In this document: positions 8,222 to 15,555 of the stretch, in pieces
Layout: each line of letters starts with the position of its first letter
Position numbering within the stretch: position 1 is the stretch's first letter
Assembly (NCBI GenBank): GCA_964462945.1
Contig: CAYWZW010000066.1
Span: 1-29,122 of the forward strand
Source: GCA-020343675 sp964462945
GTDB taxonomy: Bacteria > Planctomycetota > Phycisphaerae > Sedimentisphaerales > Anaerobacaceae
DNA: 29,122 nucleotides
Direction of reading: 5' to 3'
The notes under the pieces: generated by a model
What the model was told of the DNA's origin: nothing
The model's input: only the letters and a program-made list of their open reading frames with translations
The model's database searches: none
Program-made: the position numbers and the translations under genes

Positions 8222-9576
8222 GTGACCGGCAAAACGGCGCAGCTCACCGCATATTGGTCGTCGATGACAATCCCAGCATTCACAAGGATTTTCAGACCAT
8301 CCTTCTTGAAGAGGAAGAGAGCACGACGCTGAACACCCTGCGAAGCGAGGTCTTTGGCGACAAAAGCCGCGAGCCCGCAACAAAGAGCGTTTACGAGCTC
8401 GACTTCGCGTCTCAGGGAAAAGAGGGATGTGAGAAGGTCAAACAGGCCTGTTCGGAGAACCGGCCTTACGAACTGGCTTTTGTGGATATGCGGATGCCGC
8501 CGGGCTGGGACGGACTCAAGACGATAGAACATATCTGGGAAACCGACCCCAATGTTCAGGTGGTCATCTGCACGGCCTATTCAGATTATTCCTGGGGGGA
8601 GATCAGCGAGCGACTTGGACGATCGGAGAACCTCTTGATTCTGAAGAAGCCCTTTGACAGCGCCGAAGTCGCTCAGCTCGCCAGCGCCCTGACCGAAAAA
8701 TGGGTCCTGGCAAGACAGGCCTCCCTGAAAACCGGCCAGTTGGAACAGATGGTGAAAGAGCGAACGAACGAGCTGACGCGAGCCAACGAACAGCTCAAGG
8801 CGGAGATCGCCGAGCGCCAGGAGGCGGAGATCAGGCAGGCCGAGCTGATCGAGAAGGTGGACAGCATCAATAAAGAGCTGAAGGATTTCGCATCCATCGT
8901 TTCGCACGACTTGAAGGCGCCTCTGCGCGGCATCAAGAGCCTGGCCAACTGGATATTGGACGACTGCTCGGATAAGCTCGGTGAGCAAGGCCATGAGCAG
9001 ATGAATCTGCTCCTGGGCCGCGTGGAGCGGATGTACAGGCTGATCGACGGCGTGCTGCAATATTCGATCATAGGCCGCACGGAAGAGAAACCGGCTCCAG
9101 TGAATCTTGACAAGTTCATCCCGGAAATCATCGACATGCTCGTCCCGCCGGAGAACATCACCGTTACGGTCGAGAGTAGCATGCCGGTCATTGAATTCGA
9201 GGAAACCCAAATCATGCAGCTATTCCAGAATCTGCTCGGCAACGCCATAAAATATATGGACAAGCCGCAGGGCCGGATCAAGGTCGGCCATGTCGAGCAG
9301 GACGGTTTCTGGAAATTCAGCGTTTCCGACAACGGCCCCGGCATCGAAGAAAAGCACTTCGAGAGAATCTTCAAAATGTTCCAGGCCCTGGCGGTGAGCG
9401 AACAGTTTGAAGGCACGGGTGTCGGTTTGACCGTGGCCAAGAAGATCGTGGAATTGCACGGCGGCAAGATTTGGGTGGAATCAAAGGTCGGCGAAGGAAG
9501 CACCTTCTTCTTTACTTTGCCGAAAAAAGAAGTGGGGGTCCAAAATGCAAAGCTCGAAACCAATACTGCTCGTTGA
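8218..9576 (+). CDS. Hybrid response regulator-histidine kinase (REC-HisKA-HATPase)
   Basis: A 452-residue soluble protein. The N-terminal receiver domain has the acidic pair Asp16-Asp17, the phospho-acceptor Asp90 in FVDMRMP, and the conserved Lys in LKKPF (~143). It is longer than a normal receiver because of an insert between the first helix and the second strand (~30-60). A long coiled coil (~165-220) leads to the dimerisation domain with His230 in FASIVSHDLKAPLRG, then an intact ATPase (NLLGNAIKY, DNGPGIE, GTGVGLTVAKKIVELHGG). REC-first kinases of this type resemble phytochrome-partner or intermediate relay kinases: they can take a phosphoryl group and control their own kinase. AGGAGG lies 7 nt before the ATG, and the 4-bp overlap with the upstream kinase indicates coupling. 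The 3' end overlaps the next gene by 32 bp. Confidence 0.9.
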   Translation: MSDRQNGAAHRILVVDDNPSIHKDFQTILLEEEESTTLNTLRSEVFGDKSREPATKSVYELDFASQGKEGCEKVKQACSENRPYELAFVDMRMPPGWDGLKTIEHIWETDPNVQVVICTAYSDYSWGEISERLGRSENLLILKKPFDSAEVAQLASALTEKWVLARQASLKTGQLEQMVKERTNELTRANEQLKAEIAERQEAEIRQAELIEKVDSINKELKDFASIVSHDLKAPLRGIKSLANWILDDCSDKLGEQGHEQMNLLLGRVERMYRLIDGVLQYSIIGRTEEKPAPVNLDKFIPEIIDMLVPPENITVTVESSMPVIEFEETQIMQLFQNLLGNAIKYMDKPQGRIKVGHVEQDGFWKFSVSDNGPGIEEKHFERIFKMFQALAVSEQFEGTGVGLTVAKKIVELHGGKIWVESKVGEGSTFFFTLPKKEVGVQNAKLETNTAR

Positions 9577-9967
9577 GGATGACAGCGTAGATGTGATGAC
9601 TGTCAGACGTGCCCTCAGGGACCTCGACGTGGCAAACCAGCTTGTCCCGGCGGGCGACGGCGAGGAGGCCCTGGAGTACCTTCGAAGCCAGCGTACGGCA
9701 AAGCCTTGCGTCATACTGCTGGATTTGAATATGCCCAAGATGAGCGGCACGGAATTCCTGAAGATCATAAAGGAGGATGAGTCACTGAGAATGATCCCCG
9801 TTGTCGTATTCACGACATCAAGCAACGAGCAGGACATCGCCAGGAGTTTCGAACTCGGCGCCGCCGGCTATATGGTTAAATCTGTTGATTATGACAAGTC
9901 CATCGAGACCATTAAGATGATTAACTCGTACTGGACGTTGAGCAAACTGCCGCCAAATGGAGAATAA
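9545..9967 (+). CDS. Single-domain response regulator (Rcp1-like)
   Basis: A 140-residue stand-alone receiver domain: acidic cluster Glu11-Asp12-Asp13, phospho-acceptor Asp60 in ILLDLNMPKMSG, the Thr of VVFTTSS and the Lys of GYMVKSVDYD. The pattern (LLVEDDSVDVMTVRRAL, long helix 4 segment) matches the Rcp1/CheY-like group that usually partners REC or phytochrome kinases and has no DNA-binding domain. It overlaps the 3' end of the preceding kinase gene by 32 bp and is followed after 4 bp by the next gene, so it belongs to the same transcript and is the most likely phosphoryl acceptor of the two active kinases. It could act on a protein target or as a phosphate sink. Confidence 0.9.
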   Translation: MQSSKPILLVEDDSVDVMTVRRALRDLDVANQLVPAGDGEEALEYLRSQRTAKPCVILLDLNMPKMSGTEFLKIIKEDESLRMIPVVVFTTSSNEQDIARSFELGAAGYMVKSVDYDKSIETIKMINSYWTLSKLPPNGE

Positions 9968-9971
9968 GCTT

Positions 9972-11411
9972 ATGGAAAACGAACGATATAAGATTCTACT
10001 CATCGAAGACAACGAACTTGACCAGATGGCTTTCAAGCGTTTTGTCGAGAATAACGCTGTTCCGTACGATTGCACGGTAGTTAGCTCAGTCACCGAGGCC
10101 AAACGCATATTGGGCACCGACCCGTTTGACATCATAATAGCGGACCACTCGCTCGGGGACGGCACGGCGATCGATGTCTTGAAATCGGCCAGGAACACTC
10201 CCATTATCGTCGTCACCGGGGCCGGCGATGAGGAAACGGCGGTCAATGCCTGGAAGGCCGGCGCTTACGATTACCTGGTCAAGGACATCAACCAGAATTA
10301 CCTAAAGGCGATTCCCATAACCGTCGAGAACGCCATCAGACACAACATGGTGGAAAAGAAGCTCCAACTGCTCTGCGGCGCCGTCATGAGCACGGAAGAC
10401 AGCGTCTATATTACCGACATGCAGGGCAAGATTGTCTTTGTCAACAAGGCCTTCTGCAAGACGTACGGCTACAAGGAGGAAGAGATTGTCGGGAAAAACG
10501 GCAATGTTCTATGGATCGGAAGGCATCAGAGCAAGAATACGCGAAGCGTGTTCCAAACCAAGACCGTCGGAAGCAGCTGGGAGGTCGGATTCTATCACAG
10601 GCGCAAAGATGACAGCGTATTTCCGGTTTCCCTTTCAAGGTCAAATATCAAGGATACAAACGGGAACGACGTGGCCATCGTCGGCGTGGCTCGGGATATC
10701 ACCGAACGCATCCTCGTGGAGGATGAAATCAGAACGGCAAGTCTGAAATTGAAGAAAAGGAATCAGATGCAGAACGAAATCGCCCTCATGGTGGCGGAGG
10801 CACTGCAGAAGCTGCTGGCTGACAATAACATCGACGTGGCCAAAAGGCTCATTGATGACTATCTCGACATTTCACGAATTGATGCCGAAAAGATCGAGCT
10901 CAAACCACAGCAGTTCAATTTCATGTCGCTGCTTTCAGAGGCTCTACGGGCATTCGTGCCGCTCGCAGCCGAAAAGAACATCGAGCTGAAGAACCTGACT
11001 TCCGGCGGTGAGCTTATGGTCAACGCCGACCAGGACAGGATCGCACAGGTGCTGATCAATCTTCTCAGCAGGGCGATAAAGTTTTCGTCTCCGGGCGGGC
11101 ATGTCAGCGTGCGAGTCAAAGACGGCCGTCGTGAGCTCTCCGTTGAGATAGAGGACGACGGCCCGCCTCTGAAACGCAACGAGATTCACAGGATTGTCCA
11201 TCGCTCCGACTGGATCAAGGAACAATTCAACGCCGGCCGCGAAGATCTGGCCCTGGGGCTGCGGATTGCCAAGGAGCTGGTGGAAATGCACGGCGGGCGT
11301 ATTTGGGCGGAAAGCTCAGACGCCAAATGGAACGTTTTCTGTTTTACCGTGCCGAAGTCACCCATCCAACAAGAAGTCGCTTTGGAAATGTCCGCGGCAG
11401 ACACAAATTAA
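9972..11411 (+). CDS. REC-PAS protein with degenerate histidine-kinase core
   Basis: A 479-residue protein with a receiver domain (acidic pair at residues 12-13, Asp58 in IIIADHSLG, Lys in DYLVKDI), a PAS domain (~120-240, ending VGVARDITERI), and a kinase-like C-terminus. The second dimerisation helix is recognisable (LIDDYLDISRIDAEKIEL) but the H box is gone: no His occurs in the preceding helix. In the ATPase fold the N box reads NLLSRAIKF (the Mg-binding Asn replaced by Arg), G1 reads DDGPPL instead of DNGPGI, and G2 is eroded (REDLALGL). It is therefore probably catalytically dead. ATG 9972 is preferred over ATG 9957 because GGAG lies 9 nt before it and it starts 4 bp after the upstream stop. 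Confidence 0.85.
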   Translation: MENERYKILLIEDNELDQMAFKRFVENNAVPYDCTVVSSVTEAKRILGTDPFDIIIADHSLGDGTAIDVLKSARNTPIIVVTGAGDEETAVNAWKAGAYDYLVKDINQNYLKAIPITVENAIRHNMVEKKLQLLCGAVMSTEDSVYITDMQGKIVFVNKAFCKTYGYKEEEIVGKNGNVLWIGRHQSKNTRSVFQTKTVGSSWEVGFYHRRKDDSVFPVSLSRSNIKDTNGNDVAIVGVARDITERILVEDEIRTASLKLKKRNQMQNEIALMVAEALQKLLADNNIDVAKRLIDDYLDISRIDAEKIELKPQQFNFMSLLSEALRAFVPLAAEKNIELKNLTSGGELMVNADQDRIAQVLINLLSRAIKFSSPGGHVSVRVKDGRRELSVEIEDDGPPLKRNEIHRIVHRSDWIKEQFNAGREDLALGLRIAKELVEMHGGRIWAESSDAKWNVFCFTVPKSPIQQEVALEMSAADTN

Positions 11412-11859
11412 GGTTTCCCATGCGGCGGCGCGTCAGAGTATTGGCAGAGGGTCAAAACGACCAATGCGGAGTGGGTGCTCGCACACTTCTTTACACGACC
11501 CAGAATGCAGCCGGACGGCCGTGAGAGTGCGTTACAGCCGTCAGAACAGTGATCGGAAGAGACCCGGCTGCCGACACTTGGGCCGGCTCGCGCTATCACC
11601 CACTTGGGTGTGGCTCACTATCGCCGCGTTGTTTGAACCCCGCTTCTCAGACTTGGTTCTTCATTTTCACTTTCCAGGACGGCTTGTCCCTGGCTGATAT
11701 GGGCGCCGGTTCCAAATCTCCACCCCGCTCTGCAAATCGCTCAAAACTCCGGTCGGCGGGCAATATGTGTTGACGGCCGGGTTACCAGACGGTTCAATGA
11801 ATGGGATGCCGATACGTCGTGTCGCGCATAACCAAGCAGAGCTTTGAGAGCGGACGTGA
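11412..11859. other. 448-bp non-coding leader region
   Basis: No supported gene. A promoter-like pair lies near its 3' end (11770-11798). A short perfect hairpin CACCCA-CT-TGGGTG occurs at 11597-11610, and a bulged one (CCAGGAC...GTCCCTGG) near 11678-11697. No T-run terminator follows the kinase operon here. I could not match it to the molybdenum-cofactor or cobalamin riboswitch consensus by eye. Confidence 0.5.
11770..11798 (+). promoter_or_regulatory. Promoter candidate for the CQLGCF-protein operon
   Basis: TTGACG (11770-11775), a 17-bp spacer and TTCAAT (11793-11798) form a plausible vegetative promoter. The predicted start near 11805 leaves a ~55-nt leader before the ATG at 11860. The -35 hexamer and spacer are the same as in the mlaE promoter. 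Confidence 0.5.
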
Positions 11860-12060
11860 ATGGACAGGAAGGACCAACTGGTTGAGGCAGTCATCAAATC
11901 AGCCGACAGCCGGCAAGAACCCGATGGCCGAAAGACACTGGCCTGCACCGAGGCTTTTGAGCTGGCAAAGAGATTCGAGACGGAGATTATGGAGATTGGA
12001 CGTATTTGTAATCGGAACAACATAAGAATCCGCAAGTGCCAGCTCGGGTGCTTTAAGTGA
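11860..12060 (+). CDS. Small conserved-looking protein ending in CQLGCF
   Basis: A 66-residue protein. After a short N-terminal stretch it reads LACTEAFELAKRFETEIMEIGRICNRNNIRIRKCQLGCFK with short breaks: a Cys near the start, a helix-turn-helix-like pattern (AFELAKRF, then IMEIGRICNRNNI), and a C-terminal CQLGCF with two Cys four apart. The coherent helical pattern and the crowded Cys at the very end look selected, not random. I recall similar tails in small proteins of anaerobes but cannot name a family. The Shine-Dalgarno is weak (GAGAG, ~10 nt). It follows a promoter candidate and precedes a membrane protein, a THEP1-like NTPase and a MobB/MobA fusion, so a role in cofactor or metal handling or its regulation is inferred. 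Confidence 0.65.
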   Translation: MDRKDQLVEAVIKSADSRQEPDGRKTLACTEAFELAKRFETEIMEIGRICNRNNIRIRKCQLGCFK

Positions 12061-12181
12061 CGGGCCTGTCCATGTGAGTCGCGCACTATCTGCTGGAGAA
12101 AAGGATTGCAGAGAAATTGAGGCCGTAGGAAAAGCTTATGAGAAGCGCGTCAAGGAGTTGACTGAATTAAGGAGTACCGCC

Positions 12182-12799
12182 GTGAAGAAGGAACATATTT
12201 TGGCCGTGTTGTTTTTTGGCGGGCTTTGGGGTATTTCGGAAGCTGTCGTGGGCGATGCTTTGTATCGGGCGAATGTGCCGTACGCATCGGTCCCTTTAAC
12301 AGCGATAGGATTTGTCGTGATGACTACCGCGCGGGCATACTACCCACAGAAAGGCACGGCCACGCTCATCGCCGCCTGCGCGATGCTCTACAAGTTTCTA
12401 AATGTCCCATTTTTCGCCTGTCATCTCCTCGGCATCCTTCTGACCGGCATGTGTTACGATCTGTTCTTTGGCGCGCTCAAGATCAAGAGCCGGTGGCTTT
12501 CTGCAGCGGCGGCAACCTATCTAAGCTACGCCCTGTTTGCCTTGATGATGACCTACGTCGTTCACTACGAACATTGGGTGCAGGGTGGATTTGCCAAGGT
12601 GCTGCGCCATGTCGGCATGAGCGGCAGCATGGCGGCCTTGGCCTGTGCCGTTCTGGTTCCGGCAACTTCTCGTCTCGGTGAACAGATCAGAACTGCGCTC
12701 CGTACTCCTTCTAGCCTGAAGCTGGGCGTCGTCCCGAGCAGCGTGCTGGTTGTTACCGCTGGATTATGGATCTTTGGCATTGCCGTATACATTTTCTGA
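12182..12799 (+). CDS. Polytopic membrane protein of unknown function
   Basis: A 205-residue protein with about six or seven hydrophobic segments covering most of its length (for example AVLFFGGLWGISEAVVG, the FFACHLLGILLTGMCYDLFFG region, and a final GLWIFGIAVYIF). Start GTG 12182 was chosen because AAGGAG lies 7 nt upstream and the first membrane span follows at once. An in-frame GTG 36 codons earlier would add a charged stretch without a Shine-Dalgarno. I do not recognise the family. The compact multi-span layout with few charged loops would suit an ECF-type S component or a small permease, but no motif proves this. It overlaps nothing and sits 34 bp before the NTPase gene, so it is probably co-transcribed. 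Confidence 0.75.
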   Translation: MKKEHILAVLFFGGLWGISEAVVGDALYRANVPYASVPLTAIGFVVMTTARAYYPQKGTATLIAACAMLYKFLNVPFFACHLLGILLTGMCYDLFFGALKIKSRWLSAAAATYLSYALFALMMTYVVHYEHWVQGGFAKVLRHVGMSGSMAALACAVLVPATSRLGEQIRTALRTPSSLKLGVVPSSVLVVTAGLWIFGIAVYIF

Positions 12800-12833
12800 G
12801 CAACACCCGGCACGGTGGGTCTCTCATAAGCCA

Positions 12834-13409
12834 ATGCAGAAAAAGCCATCGATGTCGCCAAAGCAAGACAGACTCATCCTCTGGGTGGGGGAAAAGCACT
12901 CCGGCAAGACGACCGGCGCTGCCAATCTAGTCAAAATCGCCCGTGCCGAAGGATTTGACGTTGCCGGCGTATTGGCACCGTCTTTGTATCGCAAAGGCAG
13001 ATTGATGGGATTCGACGTCCTTGATCTGCGAGATGAGACTCGGGCGCCCTTGGCAAGGCGCAGGATGGACGCAAGCCCAACGTGGCCGTTTGCGTTCATC
13101 GATGATGGCTTGAAGCTTGGCACCGCGGCCCTGAGCCAGGAGGCGGTAGAATCTGCCGACCTGGTCATTGTGGATGAATTCGGGCCTCTGGAACTTAGTG
13201 GCCAAGGCTGGCGCAGCAGTGTCAATTCGCTGTTGGCTTCGATTAACGCCGCCATACTGCTTGTTGTCCGCCGGGAGCTGGTCGAGTCAGTTCACCACGT
13301 ATACCCCGATTTTCGGTGCTGGGACGTTGACGTGGCCGAGCCGGAGTCTTTCAGAAAAATCATTCGCCTACTCAATGGTCGCCGTCAGTCGCTGCGAGGG
13401 GCAACATGA
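12834..13409 (+). CDS. THEP1-like nucleoside-triphosphatase / P-loop protein
   Basis: A 191-residue P-loop NTPase. Walker A is GEKHSGKTT at residues 19-27, and Walker B is LVIVDEFGPLEL with Asp114-Glu115; this DE(F/I)GPLEL form is typical of the THEP1 / DUF2478 group. A central segment (AGVLAPSLYRKGRLMGFDVLDL) is also characteristic. THEP1 enzymes hydrolyse NTPs in vitro and their cellular role is unsettled; DUF2478-like relatives occur near molybdate and molybdopterin genes. ATG 12834 is chosen because it lies 34 bp after the previous stop; the open frame extends further upstream only by overlapping the membrane gene. Its last bases overlap the next gene by ATGA, indicating coupling with the MobB/MobA fusion. 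Confidence 0.8.
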   Translation: MQKKPSMSPKQDRLILWVGEKHSGKTTGAANLVKIARAEGFDVAGVLAPSLYRKGRLMGFDVLDLRDETRAPLARRRMDASPTWPFAFIDDGLKLGTAALSQEAVESADLVIVDEFGPLELSGQGWRSSVNSLLASINAAILLVVRRELVESVHHVYPDFRCWDVDVAEPESFRKIIRLLNGRRQSLRGAT

Positions 13410-14539
13410 TCAAGCTTGATGGGATGCTCATGATCGGTTCTGCCGGGTCTAACATTGGCAAGACTAAGTTGGCTTGCACGCTTCTGAGGAAATTCAGCAA
13501 AAGCCATGACATCGTGGGAGTAAAGGTCACTACGATTAAGGAGAAAGACGGGCGATGTCCGCGCGGCGGTGAAGGTTGCGGCGTTTGTTCTTCCCTTCAG
13601 GAAGATTTCTGCATCACCGAAGAGACCGATAAGAACTCGGATAAAGACACAGGCAGGCTCTTGTCGGCGGGCGCAAGCCGGGTATTTTGGCTTCGCGCTC
13701 AGACAGAGCATCTGCAGGAGGCTTCAACCGCCCTGCTGCACACCATTGGTTTCGACGCCGTCTCAATCTGCGAATCGAATTCACTCCGGCACGTTGTAGA
13801 GCCGGGGCTTTTCCTAATGGCCGGACGTCCCGATTTAAACGCATGGAAAAACTCGGCCCTCCAGGTCGGAAGATACGCCGACAGAATTGTTATCTCGCAC
13901 GACGGCGGATTCAGTCCCGACCTTGACCGGATAGAGATTGTTGAGGGCAAATGGGTACTCCCGGAAAAGGCCACGGCAATAGTCATGGCGGGCGGAGGCA
14001 GCCGGCGAATGGGTACCGACAAAAGCATGTTGCCGATAAACGGGCGGCCCCTTATAGAAAGGATTTGCCGGCAGCTTCGCAACGGTTTCGAGCAGATACT
14101 TATCAGCGCTGATCAAGTGGAAAAGCTCGCCTTTCTCGGCGTTGAGATCGTCCCGGACAAAGTCCCCGGACAGGGACCTCTGATGGGGATCGCGTCGGCT
14201 TTAGGCGCCTCTGCCAGCGACCTTAATTTTGTAGTCGCCTGCGATATCCCGAACATAGAGCTGAGGTACGTCAGAAGAATGCTTTCGCAAGCCGCCGGCA
14301 GCAATGCGGACATCGTTCTTCCGGTCAGCGCCGATGGAAAATGTGAGCCCCTTTTCGCGGTGTACCGCAAGAGCGCGCTGCGGGCAATTGACAGAGTTCT
14401 GTCATCAGGGGGCCGCAAAATAAGTGACATCTTTTCCCTGTGCACGGTGAAGCACGCTGAACTGGAAGCGAGCCTGGCGAATCTGAATACGATGGCTGAC
14501 TATGAGGACTTTCAGAGGAAGGCCGGCAATCAAGTTTGA
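13406..14539 (+). CDS. mobA: MobB-like P-loop domain fused to MobA (molybdenum cofactor guanylyltransferase)
   Basis: A 377-residue fusion. Residues ~7-180 form a P-loop domain (GSAGSNIGKT, 11-20; then VGVKVTT) that resembles MobB. It carries a four-cysteine cluster Cys51, Cys58, Cys61, Cys69 (CPRGGEGCGVC...FC) that is not part of ordinary MobB and could bind a metal or Fe-S cluster. Residues ~190-375 are MobA: the GTP-binding VMAGGGSRRMGTDK at 193-206, GRPLIERI, a GQGPLMGI segment and VVACDIPNI with the metal-binding Asp. MobA attaches GMP to molybdopterin to make the guanine dinucleotide cofactor used by DMSO-reductase-family enzymes such as formate dehydrogenase. It is coupled by ATGA to the NTPase gene. 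The fusion order is MobB-MobA. Confidence 0.85.
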   Translation: MIKLDGMLMIGSAGSNIGKTKLACTLLRKFSKSHDIVGVKVTTIKEKDGRCPRGGEGCGVCSSLQEDFCITEETDKNSDKDTGRLLSAGASRVFWLRAQTEHLQEASTALLHTIGFDAVSICESNSLRHVVEPGLFLMAGRPDLNAWKNSALQVGRYADRIVISHDGGFSPDLDRIEIVEGKWVLPEKATAIVMAGGGSRRMGTDKSMLPINGRPLIERICRQLRNGFEQILISADQVEKLAFLGVEIVPDKVPGQGPLMGIASALGASASDLNFVVACDIPNIELRYVRRMLSQAAGSNADIVLPVSADGKCEPLFAVYRKSALRAIDRVLSSGGRKISDIFSLCTVKHAELEASLANLNTMADYEDFQRKAGNQV

Positions 14540-14668
14540 CGACACAAATGAAATCACCGGCGTACGTGCGTCCTGGTGCCGCACTGAAGGTCTGAGTATT
14601 GAAAGCTCCAGGGTTCCCATCCACTGCAGGCGACCGAGAAATACCAGGCATGAAAGTTCAGGAGCGTG

Positions 14669-15274
14669 ATGGCTCACGAAGGTCTTTGGGCACAGCTTGA
14701 GAAGCTCGACCGCACCGAAACGGCACGGCGGGCGAAGTGTCAATATCTAATCAATCCTGAACGCTATGTTCTTGCGCTTCTGAACGTCGAATATGTTGTC
14801 AGCCTTTCCGACAGAGACATTTTCTGCCCCGCTGCCGAGCCGGCTCAACGGCCTGCGGGGTTTCTTGAGCAGCTTTGCCTTCTGGCATATCTGATAAACG
14901 CGCGGGATGTGCCGCTCGTCGATAAACTCTGCCGTGCAGAAACTTTGCCCGGCGGGCAGTTCTTCTTTCGCGGTCCCCACGGCCTTCCCACGGAGAAATT
15001 GCAGAGCGTCTTCGGCGACCGTCCTGAGCTTCTGCACGGAGTGTCAGGGCAATTCGATGCCAAACGGTGCGAATTCGGCGATGCATCAGTCCGGCTGTAC
15101 GTATTGCCCAGGGTGCCGCTGACCATAGTTATCTGGGGCCGGTGCGAGGAATTTGACGCCCGATCGTCGATACTGTTCGACAAAAGCGCAGCCGACCAAC
15201 TGCCGCTGGACGCCCTGCTGGCGGCTGTAAATCTAACGGTGCAAGCCCTGGCGAAAGCTGCCGAAGGTGACTGA
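14669..15274 (+). CDS. DUF3786-like protein
   Basis: A 201-residue soluble protein resembling the DUF3786 family: an N-terminal basic segment, a middle PGGQFFFRGPHGLPTEKLQSVFG-type region (given here with its core FFRGPHGLP), and a C-terminal VLPRVPLTIVIWGRCEEFDARSSILFD followed by LDALLAAVNL. The function of the family is unknown; members occur in anaerobes, often near acetyl-CoA-pathway or corrinoid genes, which fits its place between mobA and cooC. ATG 14669 is chosen; an AGGAG lies 4 nt upstream, which is short, and GTG 14666 is the alternative. The gap of 129 bp from mobA holds no clear promoter. The family call is by memory of its pattern, so moderate. Confidence 0.65.
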   Translation: MAHEGLWAQLEKLDRTETARRAKCQYLINPERYVLALLNVEYVVSLSDRDIFCPAAEPAQRPAGFLEQLCLLAYLINARDVPLVDKLCRAETLPGGQFFFRGPHGLPTEKLQSVFGDRPELLHGVSGQFDAKRCEFGDASVRLYVLPRVPLTIVIWGRCEEFDARSSILFDKSAADQLPLDALLAAVNLTVQALAKAAEGD

Positions 15275-15351
15275 GACGCCGCTGCATTGTCGCAAGAGAG
15301 CCGTCAGGCACGCCGTATTCGCCGGCAGGCATCGTCGGAGCTTTCGCCAGG
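15247..15351. repeat. 13-bp inverted repeat pair flanking the DUF3786 gene end
   Basis: CCTGGCGAAAGCT at 15247-15259, inside the last codons of the DUF3786-like gene, is the exact reverse complement of 15339-15351. The 79-bp interval includes the stop codon. A transcript could form a long stem here. There is no T-run after it, so it is not a classical terminator. Confidence 0.5.
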
Positions 15352-15555
15352 CCGAAGAGACCGAACACTTACCGGTTGCCCGCGTATAAATTCTGGAAAT
15401 CAGCCGGAACATAAAAGTTGCTCCGTGCTGGAATAATGTTTGACAGCCTGCCAAAGAGACGCTAAAAGGTTGGATTTTCCGTTTAGGGTAATACCATAGC
15501 GTTCAGATACGGCAGTCCACGCAGTTGGGGTGAAAACCTCTTATCTATATTTGCG
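15275..15555. other. Intergenic leader before the acs cluster
   Basis: 281 bp with the right arm of the 13-bp inverted repeat and a strong promoter candidate at 15440-15468. I see no cobalamin-riboswitch B12-box pattern and no open frame worth calling. Confidence 0.5.
15440..15468 (+). promoter_or_regulatory. Promoter candidate for cooC and the acs cluster
   Basis: A perfect TTGACA (15440-15445), a 17-bp spacer and TAAAAG (15463-15468, four of six consensus bases) form a good sigma-70-type site ~85 bp before cooC. Start near 15475 leaves a ~80-nt leader. Confidence 0.55.

Noticed and set aside
8673..9563. 296-codon minus-strand open frame
   Set aside because: Antisense to the REC-kinase gene; Ser/Leu-rich product without motifs.
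11412..11859. Molybdenum-cofactor riboswitch
   Set aside because: The downstream mobA fusion suggested it, but I could not match the consensus by eye; a covariance scan would decide.
11667..12086. 139-codon minus-strand open frame
   Set aside because: Antisense over the CQLGCF gene and its promoter; no recognisable product or Shine-Dalgarno.
15275..15555. Cobalamin riboswitch before the acs cluster
   Set aside because: Expected for a corrinoid pathway, but no B12-box-like sequence or matching fold is visible.
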